Shown here one piece after another: positions 32,284 through 42,503 of a stretch of DNA of 64,000 nucleotides. How positions within the stretch are numbered: the first letter of the stretch is position 1; every line of letters begins with the position of its first letter. The DNA comes from Arthrobacter sp. cf158 (GTDB lineage Bacteria; Actinomycetota; Actinomycetes; Actinomycetales; Micrococcaceae): contig NZ_FNNR01000002.1 of assembly GCF_900106835.1 (NCBI RefSeq), positions 1 to 64,000 of the forward strand, given 5' to 3'. The notes below the pieces were generated by a model. The model ran no database searches, was not told where the DNA came from, and was given only the letters and a program-made list of their open reading frames with translations. The position numbers and the translations under genes were made by a program.

Positions 32284-33717
32284 TCAGTGTTCGTGGCTGC
32301 GTGCGCGCGCCAGTGCACGCAACCAGTAAAACGATTCCTTCGGGGTACGTTCCAAGGATTCGAAGTCCACATGGACCAATCCGAAACGCTGGGAGTAGCC
32401 GGCCGCCCACTCGAAGTTGTCCAACAAGGTCCAGACGTAATAGCCGCGCAGGTCCACATCGCCAGCGATGCCTCCGGGCCCTGTGGCTGTCAGGGCGTGG
32501 CCCAAGTGCTCTGCCAGGTAGGAGATCCTGTTGGTGTCCTGGACGGGCCCATCAACGTGGGCAGGTTCCGGGAAGCTGGCTCCGCCTTCGGTAATGAAAA
32601 CAGGGGGGAGCGCGTCCCCATAGCGGTCCTTCAATTCCCGGAGTACCAACGCCAGGTGTTCCGGCGCCACAGGCCAACCGAATCCAGTGGTTTCGTATTC
32701 CTGGTAGGCAGCCAGATGGAAGGGCACTTTGGTCATCTCAGTGGACGTTCCGGTGGGGATCTCGGCTGGCCCCGGGCCCGCGGCCACCTTGACGGGGTAG
32801 TAATAGTTCAGGCCGTAGAAGTCCAAGGGTTGGCAGATCGTGGCCATGTCACCGTCCTCCACGGTGCCTAAAGACCGAAACCACGGCTTCATGGCAAAGG
32901 GAGGCTTGGGATATTCGCCCAGAAGCACCGCGTCCGCATAGATGCGATTAAGAATGTGGTCAAAGGCTTGGGCCATCAGGCGGTCGGGAAGACTGTTGGT
33001 GGCGGCCCGGACGGGGGAGTGCATATTGGATATCCCGATTTGCCCTTTCACGCCAGCGGTTCGGAGCGCTTGCACAGCCAATCCATGCCCGAGGAGTTGA
33101 TGGTGGGCTGCAGGAAGAGCATCGAACAGCAGTTGTCGTCCTGGAGCATGGACCCCCAGAGCATACCCCTGCAGAGTGACGGAGACCGGCTCATTCAGGG
33201 TGACCCACTGGGCTACGCGATCTCCAAAGCGCTCAGCAGCTGCGGTGCAATAAACGGCGAAGCGCTGGGCCGTGTCCCGGTTCATCCAGCCGCCTGCGTG
33301 CTCCAGTTCAAGCGGGGTATCCCAATGGAACAGTGTGGTCATAGGGGAGATGCCCGCGGCCAGGAGTTTATCGATGAGCCGGTCGTAAAAATCCAGTCCC
33401 CTCTGGTTCACCGCACCCTTGCCACCGGGCTGGATGCGGGGCCAGGAGAGCGAGAACCGGTACGAGTCGACGCCCAGCTCCTGCATCAGGGCAATGTCTT
33501 CATCCGAGCGGTTGTAGTGATCGCACGCCAAGGTGGGAGAGCCGCCGTCGAAAATTGCTCCTGGCTTTTCCGCGAACGCATCCCAAGCGGATGGCCCGCG
33601 GCCATCAGCGGTCAGTGATCCCTCGATCTGGAATGCCGCCGCCGCGACACCCAGTGTGAAACCAGGACGCAGACGTGCGGCAAGATCTTCCACGGAGCCC
33701 GAATCCTGGACGGTCAT
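32284..33717 (-). CDS. Family GH1 beta-glucosidase
   Basis: A 477-aa (beta/alpha)8 glycosidase acting on beta-glucosides or beta-galactosides, cytoplasmic (no signal peptide). The N-terminal GH1 signature FTLGVAAAAFQIEG (20-33), catalytic acid/base E176 in VTLNEP and nucleophile E377 in VFITEGGASF are seen. The nucleophile motif reads TEGGA where most GH1 enzymes have TENG; the Glu is kept. Family landmarks FSLSWPRI, GLNYYYP and YYVWTLLDNFEWAAGY are in order. It lies alone between the membrane-protein pair and the S10 operon, with no sugar transporter adjacent. Confidence 0.92.
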   Translation of the reverse strand: MTVQDSGSVEDLAARLRPGFTLGVAAAAFQIEGSLTADGRGPSAWDAFAEKPGAIFDGGSPTLACDHYNRSDEDIALMQELGVDSYRFSLSWPRIQPGGKGAVNQRGLDFYDRLIDKLLAAGISPMTTLFHWDTPLELEHAGGWMNRDTAQRFAVYCTAAAERFGDRVAQWVTLNEPVSVTLQGYALGVHAPGRQLLFDALPAAHHQLLGHGLAVQALRTAGVKGQIGISNMHSPVRAATNSLPDRLMAQAFDHILNRIYADAVLLGEYPKPPFAMKPWFRSLGTVEDGDMATICQPLDFYGLNYYYPVKVAAGPGPAEIPTGTSTEMTKVPFHLAAYQEYETTGFGWPVAPEHLALVLRELKDRYGDALPPVFITEGGASFPEPAHVDGPVQDTNRISYLAEHLGHALTATGPGGIAGDVDLRGYYVWTLLDNFEWAAGYSQRFGLVHVDFESLERTPKESFYWLRALARARSHEH

Positions 33718-34099
33718 GCCCCAATCTTCCTCAGCCGCAGGCCGCCGGGCAATGGCGTGGGAGGCCCGATTGGCCTTTACCCTATATTTCCGCCATACTG
33801 GATGAGTTGTTCAAGCGCTTCTTCGTGTCCCGATCCGGATAATGCCGGGTGTCAGGGTCCAGGTTGAAGCCCAAACATAACCCTGAACCCCATGGAATGC
33901 GGTCGAGTCTGCGTGGAAATCGCGACACGCCCGACCGCGGGGGTCGGTGCGCCGGCAGGTTGAGGAACCCGGAATATCCGGATTCAGCTTGTGCGGCGTG
34001 TGGTGGTAATACCTCAAACGCCTCGGCGGCCACATCAACAGGTAAGTAAACAGAGCAGCCCTAACTAGAGCAGCACTAGCTGAAAGAGAGTCAGGCGAC
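33718..34099. other. 382-bp intergenic region: divergent GH1 and S10-operon promoters
   Basis: The gap holds the start regions of two divergent genes. A possible S10 promoter is TTCAGC (33983-33988), an 18-bp spacer and TAATAC (34007-34012); it is weak. On the minus strand the stretch around 33782 (CTATATTTCCG) is AT-rich and may serve the GH1 gene. I recognise no S10-leader structure, riboswitch or extra gene. Confidence 0.4.
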
Positions 34100-34408
34100 A
34101 TGGCGGGACAAAAAATCCGCATCCGGCTGAAGTCATATGACCACGAGGTCATTGATGTTTCAGCGCGGAAGATCGTTGAGACGGTCACGCGCGCAGGCGC
34201 AACGGTAGTCGGCCCGGTGCCGCTGCCCACGGAGAAGAACGTTTACTGCGTTATTCGCTCTCCTCACAAGTACAAGGACAGCCGTGAGCACTTCGAAATG
34301 CGTACTCACAAGCGTCTGATCGACATCATCGACCCCACGCCGAAGGCTGTTGACTCGCTTATGCGTCTCGACCTGCCCGCAGACGTGAACATCGAAATCA
34401 AGCTCTAG
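34100..34408 (+). CDS. rpsJ: 30S ribosomal protein S10
   Basis: A 102-aa protein of the 30S head that also acts as NusE in antitermination. It starts [19 protein letters not shown] and contains the conserved [20 protein letters not shown] loop and [11 protein letters not shown]. First gene of the S10 operon; rplC follows 17 bases later. Confidence 0.98.
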
Positions 34409-34425
34409 GGAGGTGCTGAGAGACT

Positions 34426-35076
34426 ATGACCGCAACCCGTAACGTAAAGGGCCTGCTGGGCACGAAGCTCGGCATGACCCAGGTCTGGGACGAGAACAAC
34501 AAGCTCATCCCGGTAACTGTCGTCCAGGCTGACTCCAACGTCATCACGCAGCTGCGCAACGCAGATGTCGATGGCTACGTCGCCGTCCAGATCGGCTACG
34601 GCCAGATCGACCCCCGCAAGGTCACCAAGCCGCTGGCTGGTCACTTTGAAAAGGCTGGCGTTACCCCTCGCCGCCACGTCGTCGAACTGCGTACCGCAGA
34701 CGCCGCATCCTACGAGCTGGGCCAGGAGCTCTCTGTTGAGATCTTCGAAGCCGGCCAGAAGATCGACGTCGTCGGCACCTCAAAGGGTAAGGGCTTCGCC
34801 GGTGTTATGAAGCGTCACGGCTTCCACGGCGTTGGCGCTTCCCACGGTGCCCACAAGAACCACCGTAAGCCTGGCTCCATCGGTGGCGCATCCACCCCGA
34901 GCCGCGTCTTCAAGGGCCTGAAAATGGCCGGCCGCATGGGCGCCGAGCGTCACACCACGCTGAACCTCACGGTTCACGCTGTTGACGTTGAGAAGTCGCT
35001 GCTCCTTATCAAGGGTGCCGTTCCCGGTGCCCGCGGCCAGGTCGTACTCGTACGCACCGCCGTGAAGGGAGCCTAG
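34426..35076 (+). CDS. rplC: 50S ribosomal protein L3
   Basis: A 216-aa protein near the peptidyl transferase centre. The N-terminal [12 protein letters not shown] and the central loop [15 protein letters not shown], then [15 protein letters not shown] (about 116-150), are complete. ATG 34426 follows GGGAGGTG. Confidence 0.98.
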   Translation: MTATRNVKGLLGTKLGMTQVWDENNKLIPVTVVQADSNVITQLRNADVDGYVAVQIGYGQIDPRKVTKPLAGHFEKAGVTPRRHVVELRTADAASYELGQELSVEIFEAGQKIDVVGTSKGKGFAGVMKRHGFHGVGASHGAHKNHRKPGSIGGASTPSRVFKGLKMAGRMGAERHTTLNLTVHAVDVEKSLLLIKGAVPGARGQVVLVRTAVKGA

Positions 35077-35080
35077 TTCA

Positions 35081-35698
35081 ATGACTAGCACTGTCAAGGT
35101 AGACCTGCCTGCAGAGATCTTCGACGTCCAGACCAACGTGCCGCTGCTGCACCAGGTCGTCGTCGCACAGCTCGCTGCTGCACGCCAGGGTACCCACAAG
35201 ACGAAGACCCGCGCCGAGGTTTCCGGTGCAGGTCGCAAGCCGTTCAAGCAGAAGGGTACCGGCCGCGCCCGTCAGGGTTCCATCCGTGCTCCTCACATGA
35301 CCGGCGGTGGCGTTGTCCACGGTCCGACCCCTCGTGACTACAGCCAGCGCACCCCCAAGAAGATGAAGGCTGCTGCACTCCGCGGCGCCCTGTCTGACCG
35401 CGCCCGCAACGGCCGCATCCACGTCATCGCTGAACTGGTAGCCGGCACCAAGCCGTCCGCCAAGGACGCACTGGCTTCGCTGCGCTCCGTCACTGAGCGC
35501 AAGAACCTGCTCGTCGTAATCGAGCGCGCCAACGATGTTGCTGCACTGTCCGTGCGCAACCTCCAGGATGTTCATGTTCTGTACGCAGATCAGCTGAACA
35601 CCTACGACGTGCTTGTCTCCGACGACGTGGTCTTCACCAAGGCTGCTTTCGAGGCGTTCGTCGCTGACAAGGCAAAGAACGAGGAGGCCTCCAAGTGA
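35081..35698 (+). CDS. rplD: 50S ribosomal protein L4
   Basis: A 205-aa protein lining the exit tunnel. The extended loop has the usual [20 protein letters not shown] signature (about 60-79). In gamma-proteobacteria L4 represses this operon; whether it does so here is unknown. It starts four bases after rplC and overlaps rplW by GTGA. Confidence 0.98.
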   Translation: MTSTVKVDLPAEIFDVQTNVPLLHQVVVAQLAAARQGTHKTKTRAEVSGAGRKPFKQKGTGRARQGSIRAPHMTGGGVVHGPTPRDYSQRTPKKMKAAALRGALSDRARNGRIHVIAELVAGTKPSAKDALASLRSVTERKNLLVVIERANDVAALSVRNLQDVHVLYADQLNTYDVLVSDDVVFTKAAFEAFVADKAKNEEASK

Positions 35699-36000
35699 GC
35701 GTAACCACCATCAAGGACCCGCGCGACGTCGTGCTTGCACCCGTCGTATCGGAAAAGAGCTACGGTCTGATCGACGAAGGCAAGTACACCTTCCTGGTGG
35801 ACCCTCGCTCGAACAAGACCGAGATCAAGCTGGCCGTTGAGAAGATCTTCTCGGTCAAAGTTGACTCGATCAACACCATCAACCGTGCCGGTAAGCGCAA
35901 GCGCACCAAATTCGGCTGGGGACAGCGCAAGAGCACCAAGCGTGCAATTGTCACCCTCAAAGAAGGCACAATCGACATCTTCGGCGGTCCGCTCGCGTAG
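35695..36000 (+). CDS. rplW: 50S ribosomal protein L23
   Basis: A 101-aa protein at the exit-tunnel rim, the docking site for trigger factor and SRP. The GTG start at 35695 overlaps the rplD stop by four bases. The core [20 protein letters not shown] and the basic [20 protein letters not shown] loop are present. Confidence 0.97.
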   Translation: MSVTTIKDPRDVVLAPVVSEKSYGLIDEGKYTFLVDPRSNKTEIKLAVEKIFSVKVDSINTINRAGKRKRTKFGWGQRKSTKRAIVTLKEGTIDIFGGPLA

Positions 36001-36029
36001 CGGAGACCACTTTAACGAGGAAATAAATT

Positions 36030-36869
36030 ATGGGAATCCGTAAATACAAGCCGACTACCCCGGGCCGTCGTGGCTCGAGCGTAGCCGACTTTGCTGAAAT
36101 CACGCGATCGACTCCGGAAAAGTCGTTGCTGCGTCCGCTGCACAAGACTGGCGGCCGTAACAACTCCGGTAAGATCACCACCCGTCACAAGGGTGGTGGG
36201 CACAAGCGCCAGTACCGTCTGATCGACTTCCGTCGTCACGACAAGGACGGCATCAACGCCCGCGTTGCCGAAATCGAGTACGACCCGAACCGTACGGCTC
36301 GCATCGCACTCCTGCACTACGTTGATGGCACCAAGCGTTACATCATCGCTCCTAACAAGCTGTCCCAGGGTGACTTCGTCGAGGCTGGTCCTGACGCTGA
36401 CATCAAGCCGGGCAACAACCTGCCGCTGCGCAACATCCCGGTTGGTACCGTAATCCACGCAGTTGAACTGCGTCCGGGTGGCGGCGCCAAGATGGCACGT
36501 TCCGCAGGTGCTTCGGTACAGCTCGTTGCCAAGGAAGGCCGCTTCGCACAGCTGCGTCTGCCCTCCGGCGAAATCCGCAACGTTGACGTGCGCTGCCGTG
36601 CAACTGTCGGCGAGGTCGGCAACGCCGAGCAGTCGAACATCAACTGGGGCAAGGCCGGCCGTATGCGCTGGAAGGGTGTTCGCCCGACTGTCCGTGGTGT
36701 AGCCATGAACCCGGTTGACCACCCGCACGGTGGTGGTGAAGGTAAGACTTCCGGTGGACGTCACCCGGTTAACCCGAACGGCAAGCCCGAGGGCCGTACC
36801 CGCCGTCCGAACAAAGAGAGCGACAAGCTTATTGTTCGTCGCCGCCGTACTGGCAAGAACAAGCGATAG
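36030..36869 (+). CDS. rplB: 50S ribosomal protein L2
   Basis: A 279-aa protein needed for subunit association and peptidyl transfer. The sequence is full length, with the C-terminal [20 protein letters not shown] signature (about 228-247) around the functionally important histidine. It starts [14 protein letters not shown] after an AACGAGGA site. Confidence 0.98.
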   Translation: MGIRKYKPTTPGRRGSSVADFAEITRSTPEKSLLRPLHKTGGRNNSGKITTRHKGGGHKRQYRLIDFRRHDKDGINARVAEIEYDPNRTARIALLHYVDGTKRYIIAPNKLSQGDFVEAGPDADIKPGNNLPLRNIPVGTVIHAVELRPGGGAKMARSAGASVQLVAKEGRFAQLRLPSGEIRNVDVRCRATVGEVGNAEQSNINWGKAGRMRWKGVRPTVRGVAMNPVDHPHGGGEGKTSGGRHPVNPNGKPEGRTRRPNKESDKLIVRRRRTGKNKR

Positions 36870-36881
36870 GAGCCTGGACAC

Positions 36882-37163
36882 ATGCCACGCAGCCTGAAAA
36901 AAGGTCCTTTCGTTGACCAGCACCTCTTTGTGAAGGTCGCACGGGAAAACGATAAGGGCACCAAGAACGTCATCAAGACCTGGTCCCGCCGTTCGATGAT
37001 CATCCCCGACATGCTCGGGCACACGATCGCCGTACACGACGGACGCAAGCACATCCCGGTGTTTGTCACTGAGTCGATGGTCGGGCACAAGCTCGGCGAA
37101 TTCGCTCCCACGCGGACATTCCGCGGCCATGTTAAGGACGACCGTAAGGGCAAGCGCCGCTAG
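36882..37163 (+). CDS. rpsS: 30S ribosomal protein S19
   Basis: A 93-aa head protein contacting the A-site finger and S13. Standard length and motifs: [15 protein letters not shown], then [20 protein letters not shown] and the C-terminal [14 protein letters not shown]. It starts 12 bases after rplB. Confidence 0.98.
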   Translation: MPRSLKKGPFVDQHLFVKVARENDKGTKNVIKTWSRRSMIIPDMLGHTIAVHDGRKHIPVFVTESMVGHKLGEFAPTRTFRGHVKDDRKGKRR

Positions 37164-37201
37164 GCGCCTGACCTTACGTCTTAGACGAGAGAAGGAAAGC
37201 A

Positions 37202-37567
37202 ATGGAAGCCAAGGCTATTGCGCGTCACATCCGCGTAACGCCTATGAAGGCCCGGCGCGTCGTCAACCTTGTTCGTGGTAAGCAAGCGAATGAGGCTCTG
37301 GCAATTCTGAAGTTTGCCCCCCAGGCAGCTTCGGAGCCGGTATTCAAGGTACTTCAGTCGGCAATGGCCAACGCACGCGTCCTCGCGGACCGTGACGGCG
37401 TTGCATTCGACGACAGCGACCTGTTCATCAGCGAAGCATTCGTTGATGAAGGCCCGACCATGAAGCGGTTCCAGCCGCGTGCCCAAGGCCGCGCCTACCG
37501 CATTAGGAAGCGGACCAGCCACATCACCGTGGTCGTCGCAACCCCGGAGAAAGAGGAGGCTCGCTAA
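37202..37567 (+). CDS. rplV: 50S ribosomal protein L22
   Basis: A 121-aa tunnel protein whose hairpin loop (about 80-101, [20 protein letters not shown]) is intact and without macrolide-resistance-type insertions. ATG 37202 follows GAAGGAAAGC. It abuts rpsC with no gap. Confidence 0.97.
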   Translation: MEAKAIARHIRVTPMKARRVVNLVRGKQANEALAILKFAPQAASEPVFKVLQSAMANARVLADRDGVAFDDSDLFISEAFVDEGPTMKRFQPRAQGRAYRIRKRTSHITVVVATPEKEEAR

Positions 37568-38389
37568 GTGGGACAGAAAGTAAACCCGCACGGGTTCCGA
37601 CTCGGCATCACCACCGACCACGTTTCGCACTGGTTCGCTGACAGCACCAAGCCCGGACAGCGCTACAAGGACTTCGTCCGCGAGGACATCAAGATCCGTC
37701 AGCTCATGTCCACCGGCATGGAGCGCGCCGGCATCGCCAAGGTCGAGATCGAGCGTACCCGTGACCGTGTCCGCGTGGATATCCACACGGCACGCCCGGG
37801 TATCGTTATCGGCCGCCGCGGCGCCGAAGCAGACCGCATCCGTGGCGAGCTCGAAAAGCTCACCGGCAAGCAGGTTCAGCTGAACATCCTCGAGGTCAAG
37901 AACCCCGAGATGGAAGCCCAGCTTGTTGCCCAGGGCATCGCAGAGCAGCTCACTTCCCGCGTGGCGTTCCGCCGCGCGATGAAGAAGGCAATGCAGTCCG
38001 CACAGCGTGCGGGTGCCAAGGGCATCCGTGTTGCTTGCTCGGGTCGTCTGGGTGGCGCAGAAATGTCCCGCTCGGAGTTCTACCGCGAAGGCCGTGTGCC
38101 CCTGCACACCCTCCGTGCGAACATCGACTACGGCTTCTACGAAGCCAAGACCACCTTCGGCCGTATCGGTGTGAAGGTTTGGATCTACAAGGGTGACGTA
38201 ACTGCCAAGGAACTGGCTCAGCAGGCAGCTGCTGCTCCGTCCCGTGGCCGTGCAGGAGACCGTCCGGGCCGCCCGGGTGGCGACCGCCGTCGTCGTAACG
38301 ACCGTCCGGCAGCTGAGGCAGCACCCGCTGCCGTTGAAGCACCGGCCGCTGAAGCTGCTGCTCCGGCAGCAGAAGGAGGACAGGCTTAA
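37568..38389 (+). CDS. rpsC: 30S ribosomal protein S3 with low-complexity C-terminal tail
   Basis: A 273-aa mRNA-entry protein, longer than the E. coli 233. The KH domain ([13 protein letters not shown] loop, here [19 protein letters not shown] at about 78-96) and the C-terminal domain end near residue 222. The last 50 residues are an Arg/Gly/Asp then Ala/Pro/Glu-rich tail ([20 protein letters not shown], then [20 protein letters not shown]). The GTG start directly follows the rplV stop. Confidence 0.97.
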   Translation: MGQKVNPHGFRLGITTDHVSHWFADSTKPGQRYKDFVREDIKIRQLMSTGMERAGIAKVEIERTRDRVRVDIHTARPGIVIGRRGAEADRIRGELEKLTGKQVQLNILEVKNPEMEAQLVAQGIAEQLTSRVAFRRAMKKAMQSAQRAGAKGIRVACSGRLGGAEMSRSEFYREGRVPLHTLRANIDYGFYEAKTTFGRIGVKVWIYKGDVTAKELAQQAAAAPSRGRAGDRPGRPGGDRRRRNDRPAAEAAPAAVEAPAAEAAAPAAEGGQA

Positions 38390-38806
38390 ATGCTTATCCC
38401 ACGTCGAGTCAAGCACCGTAAGCAGCACCACCCGGGTCGTTCCGGCGCTGCTACGGGCGGCACCAAGGTCAGCTTCGGTGAGTACGGTATCCAGGCCCTG
38501 AGCCCGGCATACGTGACGAACCGTCAGATCGAGTCCGCTCGTATCGCGATGACCCGCCACATCAAGCGTGGCGGTAAGGTCTGGATCAACATCTACCCGG
38601 ACCGTCCGCTGACGAAGAAGCCTGCTGAAACCCGCATGGGTTCCGGTAAGGGTTCTCCGGAATGGTGGGTCGCAAACGTCAAGCCGGGCCGGGTTCTCTT
38701 CGAACTCTCCGGTGTCAATGAAGAGGTAGCTCGCGAGGCCCTGCGCCTGGCAATCCACAAGCTCCCGTTGAAGGCACGCATTGTGCGTCGCGAAGGTGGT
38801 GAATAG
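38390..38806 (+). CDS. rplP: 50S ribosomal protein L16
   Basis: A 138-aa protein at the A-site, organising the 23S rRNA near t[42 protein letters not shown] and the [19 protein letters not shown] segment are standard. The ATG follows the rpsC stop with no gap. Confidence 0.98.
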   Translation: MLIPRRVKHRKQHHPGRSGAATGGTKVSFGEYGIQALSPAYVTNRQIESARIAMTRHIKRGGKVWINIYPDRPLTKKPAETRMGSGKGSPEWWVANVKPGRVLFELSGVNEEVAREALRLAIHKLPLKARIVRREGGE

Positions 38807-38808
38807 AA

Positions 38809-39129
38809 ATGGCAGTAGGGTCGAAGGATCTCGCACCCGCACAGCTGGACGGTTTCGACAACGAGCGTCTCGTTGAAGAACTCCGCAAGTCCAAGGAAGA
38901 GCTGTTCAACCTGCGTTTCCAGTCCGCCACCGGACAGCTGGAGAACCACGGTCGCCTGCGCGCGGTAAAGAAGGACATCGCACGCATCTACACCGTTCTC
39001 CGTGAGCGCGAGCTGGGCATTCGTGCCGAGGTTGCCGCACCGGTTGTGGAAGCCAAGGAAGAAAAGAAGTCCAAGAAGGCTGCCAAGGCTGAAAAGGCCG
39101 AGGTTGAAGCTGGAGAGGACGCCAAGTGA
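38809..39129 (+). CDS. rpmC: 50S ribosomal protein L29 with charged C-terminal extension
   Basis: A 106-aa protein; the L29 family is usually 60-75 aa. The two-helix core (about 12-72: [20 protein letters not shown], then TVLRERE) is followed by about 33 extra Lys/Glu/Ala-rich residues ([20 protein letters not shown]). It sits at the tunnel exit next to L23. It overlaps rpsQ by GTGA. Confidence 0.95.
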   Translation: MAVGSKDLAPAQLDGFDNERLVEELRKSKEELFNLRFQSATGQLENHGRLRAVKKDIARIYTVLRERELGIRAEVAAPVVEAKEEKKSKKAAKAEKAEVEAGEDAK

Positions 39130-39422
39130 GCGAGAAGGAAACTGTGACGGAAGCAGCAGCCAGCGCTGAACAGCGCGGTTACCGTAAGACGCGTCGCGGC
39201 TACGTTGTCTCTGACAAGATGGAAAAGACCATCGTTGTTCAGGTTGAAGACCGCGTGAAGCACGCTCTGTACGGCAAGGTTATTCGCCGCACCTCGAAGA
39301 TCAAGGCTCACGACGAAGAGAACACCGCCGGCATCGGCGACCTCGTTCTCATCTCTGAGACCCGCCCGCTCTCCGCTACCAAGCGGTGGCGTCTGGTGGA
39401 GATCCTCGAAAAGGCCAAGTAA
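39126..39422 (+). CDS. rpsQ: 30S ribosomal protein S17
   Basis: A 98-aa OB-fold protein. GTG 39126 overlaps rpmC by four bases. The core [20 protein letters not shown] and the later [20 protein letters not shown] segment are complete, with a short Glu/Ala-rich N-terminus. It is the last gene before a strong terminator, so the S10 unit ends here. Confidence 0.97.
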   Translation: MSEKETVTEAAASAEQRGYRKTRRGYVVSDKMEKTIVVQVEDRVKHALYGKVIRRTSKIKAHDEENTAGIGDLVLISETRPLSATKRWRLVEILEKAK

Positions 39423-39457
39423 ATCCAACGTCAGGCTTGCCTGGCAGGGTTCACTGG

Positions 39458-39491
39458 AAAGGCCCGCATTCCTTCGGGAATGCGGGCCTTT
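39458..39491 (+). terminator. Intrinsic terminator between S10 and spc operons
   Basis: A perfect 15-bp stem (39458-39472 with 39477-39491, loop TTCG) has A-rich and T-rich ends (AAAGG, CCTTT). It splits the ribosomal gene string into separate S10 and spc units. Confidence 0.85.
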
Positions 39492-39507
39492 CCGCATCTC
39501 CGGCCGT

Positions 39508-39537
39508 TTCGGAATCAGGCCGTAAACGTGCTAGGAT
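39508..39537 (+). promoter_or_regulatory. Possible spc-operon promoter; 283-bp region upstream of rplN
   Basis: TTCGGA (39508-39513), an 18-bp spacer and TAGGAT (39532-39537) form a weak candidate promoter after the S10 terminator. A leader of about 230 nt would follow to rplN. No gene or known leader structure is recognised in 39540-39774. Confidence 0.4.
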
Positions 39538-39774
39538 ATTGAGTTTGTATGGCGCCACTTGTGCGTCATCAACTACCTCGTAAACAATCGTGCCGCTGCA
39601 TACTGCCCCGCGCAGAGTTTTCTGCAAGGGAAGCTGATGCTTGTGGCACGGGCGTTTAGGCCTGTACTGGCAAAATCCAGGCAGGTCAAGAGACACCCCG
39701 ATCAACCGTTCCGCAAGGCTCATTCCGTATGCATGATTTCGGTCTGAGAACCGGCGCGACGCAAGGAGTAAAAA

Positions 39775-40143
39775 TTGATTCAGCAGGAGTCGCGACTCAA
39801 GGTCGCCGACAACACGGGTGCTAAGGAAATCCTTACCATTCGCGTTCTCGGTGGATCCGGTCGTCGCTACGCAGGCATTGGCGACGTCATCGTCGCTACC
39901 GTCAAGGACGCTATCCCTGGCGGCAACGTAAAGAAGGGTGACGTCGTCAAGGCCGTCATCGTTCGTACCAAGAAGGAACGCCGCCGTGCGGATGGTTCCT
40001 ACATCAAGTTTGACGAAAACGCAGCTGTGATCCTGAAGAACGACGGTGACCCCCGCGGTACCCGTATCTTCGGCCCGGTTGGTCGTGAACTTCGCGACAA
40101 GAAGTTCATGAAGATCGTTTCGCTGGCCCCGGAGGTGCTTTAG
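39775..40143 (+). CDS. rplN: 50S ribosomal protein L14
   Basis: A 122-aa protein at the subunit interface. The TTG start at 39775 gives [20 protein letters not shown], the exact family N-terminus. The central [19 protein letters not shown] and C-terminal [20 protein letters not shown] are complete. First gene of the spc unit. Confidence 0.97.
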   Translation: MIQQESRLKVADNTGAKEILTIRVLGGSGRRYAGIGDVIVATVKDAIPGGNVKKGDVVKAVIVRTKKERRRADGSYIKFDENAAVILKNDGDPRGTRIFGPVGRELRDKKFMKIVSLAPEVL

Positions 40144-40146
40144 TCC

Positions 40147-40506
40147 ATGGCTAAGATCAAGAAGGGTGACCTCGTTCAGGTCATCACCGGCGCCAAGCAG
40201 GAACGCGGCGGCGACCGCGGCAAGCAGGGCAAGGTCCTGCGCGTATTCCCGGACACCAACCGCGTGCTGGTAGAGGGAATCAACCGCGTCACCAAGCACA
40301 CCAAGGTCGGTCAGTCGCAGCGCGGCACCAAGACCGGTGGCATCGAGGTTGTTGAAGCCCCGATCCACGTTTCCAACGTTGCTTTGGTTGACCCGTCGAC
40401 CAAGAAGCCGACCCGTGTTGGTTTCCGTCTCGACACCGTTGAGAAGGATGGCGCTACCAAGACCGTCCGTATCCGCGTGTCCAAGGCCACCGGGAAGGAC
40501 ATCTAA
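40147..40506 (+). CDS. rplX: 50S ribosomal protein L24
   Basis: A 119-aa KOW-domain assembly initiator. [20 protein letters not shown] begins the protein, followed by [20 protein letters not shown]. It starts three bases after rplN, and its TAA shares one base with the rplE ATG (TAATG). Confidence 0.97.
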   Translation: MAKIKKGDLVQVITGAKQERGGDRGKQGKVLRVFPDTNRVLVEGINRVTKHTKVGQSQRGTKTGGIEVVEAPIHVSNVALVDPSTKKPTRVGFRLDTVEKDGATKTVRIRVSKATGKDI

Positions 40507-41084
40507 TGACTGAGACTCTCGAGACTCCAGTAAAGATCGTTCCGCGTCTGAAGACGAAGTACGCAGAGACCATCAAGAAGTCCCTGCAGGACGAATTCAG
40601 CTACGCGAACGTCAACCAGGTTCCCCGCCTGGTGAAGGTTGTAGTGAACATGGGTGTTGGAGATGCCGCCAAGGACTCCAAGCTGATCGACGGCGCTGTC
40701 CGCGACCTCACCCTGATCACCGGCCAGAAGCCGCAGGTAACCAAGGCCCGCAAGTCGATCGCACAGTTCAAGCTGCGCGAAGGCATGCCGATCGGTGCAC
40801 ACGCAACTCTGCGTGGAGACCGCATGTGGGAATTCGTGGACCGTCTGGTTTCGCTGGCTCTGCCGCGTATCCGTGACTTCCGCGGCCTCAACGGCAAGCA
40901 GTTCGATGGCAACGGCAACTACACCTTCGGTCTGACCGAGCAGGTTATGTTCCACGAAATCGACCAGGACTCCATCGACCGCGTTCGCGGTATGGACATC
41001 ACGGTCGTCACCACCGCCAAGACCGATGACGAAGGCCGTGCGCTGCTCAAGGCGCTTGGTTTCCCGTTCAAGACCGAAAACTAA
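40506..41084 (+). CDS. rplE: 50S ribosomal protein L5
   Basis: A 192-aa protein that binds 5S r[23 protein letters not shown], the [20 protein letters not shown] segment and the [20 protein letters not shown] loop are all present. Translation is coupled to rplX through TAATG. In this operon rpsN is not adjacent; rpsH follows after 78 bases. Confidence 0.97.
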   Translation: MTETLETPVKIVPRLKTKYAETIKKSLQDEFSYANVNQVPRLVKVVVNMGVGDAAKDSKLIDGAVRDLTLITGQKPQVTKARKSIAQFKLREGMPIGAHATLRGDRMWEFVDRLVSLALPRIRDFRGLNGKQFDGNGNYTFGLTEQVMFHEIDQDSIDRVRGMDITVVTTAKTDDEGRALLKALGFPFKTEN

Positions 41085-41162
41085 CTACGTGACAGGTCCG
41101 TCTGCGCAGGCTCCTAAGAGCCAGCGCAACGGAAACCGGTACGAGGAAGGGCTATAGCCCAA

Positions 41163-41561
41163 ATGACTATGACAGATCCTGTCGCAGACATGCTCACGCG
41201 TCTGCGCAATGCAAACTCGGCATACCACGACACCGTGTCCATGCCGTACAGCAAACTGAAGGCACGCGTTGCTGACATCCTGAAGGCAGAAGGCTACATT
41301 GCTGGCTGGAAGGAAGAAGACGCCGAGGTTGGCAAGAAGCTGACCATCGACCTGAAGTTCGGTCCGAACCGCGAGCGTTCCATCGCTGGCGTCCGCCGCA
41401 TCTCCAAGCCGGGCCTCCGCGTTTACGCGAAGTCCACCAACCTGCCGCACGTGCTGGGTGGCCTGGGTATCGCAATCCTGTCCACCTCTTCCGGCCTCCT
41501 GACTGACAAGCAGGCCGGCAAGAAGGGCGTGGGCGGCGAAGTCCTCGCGTACGTCTGGTAA
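41163..41561 (+). CDS. rpsH: 30S ribosomal protein S8
   Basis: A 132-aa platform protein binding 16S helix 21. [20 protein letters not shown] is the family start; a second ATG two codons later is also possible. The C-terminal [20 protein letters not shown] and the final EVLAYVW are standard. No rpsN gene lies before it, as in several actinobacteria that keep S14 elsewhere. Confidence 0.97.
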   Translation: MTMTDPVADMLTRLRNANSAYHDTVSMPYSKLKARVADILKAEGYIAGWKEEDAEVGKKLTIDLKFGPNRERSIAGVRRISKPGLRVYAKSTNLPHVLGGLGIAILSTSSGLLTDKQAGKKGVGGEVLAYVW

Positions 41562-41579
41562 CGGGAAAGGAAGAGAATA

Positions 41580-42116
41580 ATGTCACGTATTGGACGTCTC
41601 CCCATCACCGTTCCTGCCGGAGTTGAGGTCAAGCTCGATGGCTCCGTCATCAGCGTCAAGGGTTCCAAGGGCGAGCTGAGCCACACTGTTGCCAGCCCGA
41701 TCGAGGTTTCCCTGGAAGAGAACACTCTCACGGTCACCCGCCCGAACGACGAGCGCAACTCGCGTTCGCTGCACGGCCTGACCCGCACCCTGATCGCCAA
41801 CATGATCCAGGGCGTTACCGAGGGCTACGAGAAGAAGCTTGAAATCGTTGGTACTGGTTACCGCGTTCAGGCAAAGGGTTCTGACCTGGAGTTCGCTCTG
41901 GGCTACAGCCACCCGGTTAGCGTCTCTGCACCCGAAGGCATCACCTTCGTAGTAGAGGGTCCGACCAAGCTCTCTGTTGCGGGTATCAACAAGCAGCAGG
42001 TCGGCGAGGTTGCTGCCAACATTCGCAAGCTGCGCAAGCCTGACCCCTACAAGGGCAAGGGTGTCCGTTACGCCGGCGAAGTCATCCGCCGCAAGGTCGG
42101 AAAGGCTGGTAAGTAA
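41580..42116 (+). CDS. rplF: 50S ribosomal protein L6
   Basis: A 178-aa two-domain protein near the factor-binding site. [20 protein letters not shown] begins it, and the C-terminal domain carries [19 protein letters not shown], the L6 signature. It precedes rplR by three bases. Confidence 0.98.
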   Translation: MSRIGRLPITVPAGVEVKLDGSVISVKGSKGELSHTVASPIEVSLEENTLTVTRPNDERNSRSLHGLTRTLIANMIQGVTEGYEKKLEIVGTGYRVQAKGSDLEFALGYSHPVSVSAPEGITFVVEGPTKLSVAGINKQQVGEVAANIRKLRKPDPYKGKGVRYAGEVIRRKVGKAGK

Positions 42117-42119
42117 ACC

Positions 42120-42503
42120 ATGGCCATCGCAATTAACAAGAAGCGTACGAACAAGAGCAAGTCTGCTGCACGCAGCCGTCGCCAGCTTCGTATCCGCAAG
42201 CGCATCACCGGTACGGCTGTACGTCCTCGTCTGGTCGTCAACCGTTCGGCACGTCACGTATTCGTTCAGGTTGTCGATGACAGCAAGGGTGTAACCGTGG
42301 CTTACGCTTCCACCCTGGAAGCTGACCTTCGCGCATTCGACGGAGACAAGACTGCCAAGGCCAAGCGCGTCGGCGAGCTCGTTGCCGAGCGTGCCAAGGC
42401 TGCAGGCGTCGAGGCTGTTGTCTTCGACCGTGGCGGTAACAAGTACCACGGCCGCATCGCCGCCGTCGCTGACGGTGCTCGCGAAGGTGGGCTGGCACTG
42501 TGA
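42120..42503 (+). CDS. rplR: 50S ribosomal protein L18
   Basis: A 127-aa 5S rRNA-binding protein. The basic N-terminus ([20 protein letters not shown]) and the C-terminal [20 protein letters not shown] signature are complete. Its stop overlaps the rpsE GTG. Confidence 0.97.
   Translation: MAIAINKKRTNKSKSAARSRRQLRIRKRITGTAVRPRLVVNRSARHVFVQVVDDSKGVTVAYASTLEADLRAFDGDKTAKAKRVGELVAERAKAAGVEAVVFDRGGNKYHGRIAAVADGAREGGLAL

Noticed and set aside
33531..33542. AGGTGGGAGAGC, matching part of the 5159-5173 repeat arm
   Set aside because: It lies inside GH1 coding sequence (GGSPTLACD region) and matches only 12 bases; chance is enough.
36012..37202. Antisense open frame opposite rplB-rpsS
   Set aside because: Covers two conserved ribosomal genes and their junction; composition matches the reverse of ribosomal codons.
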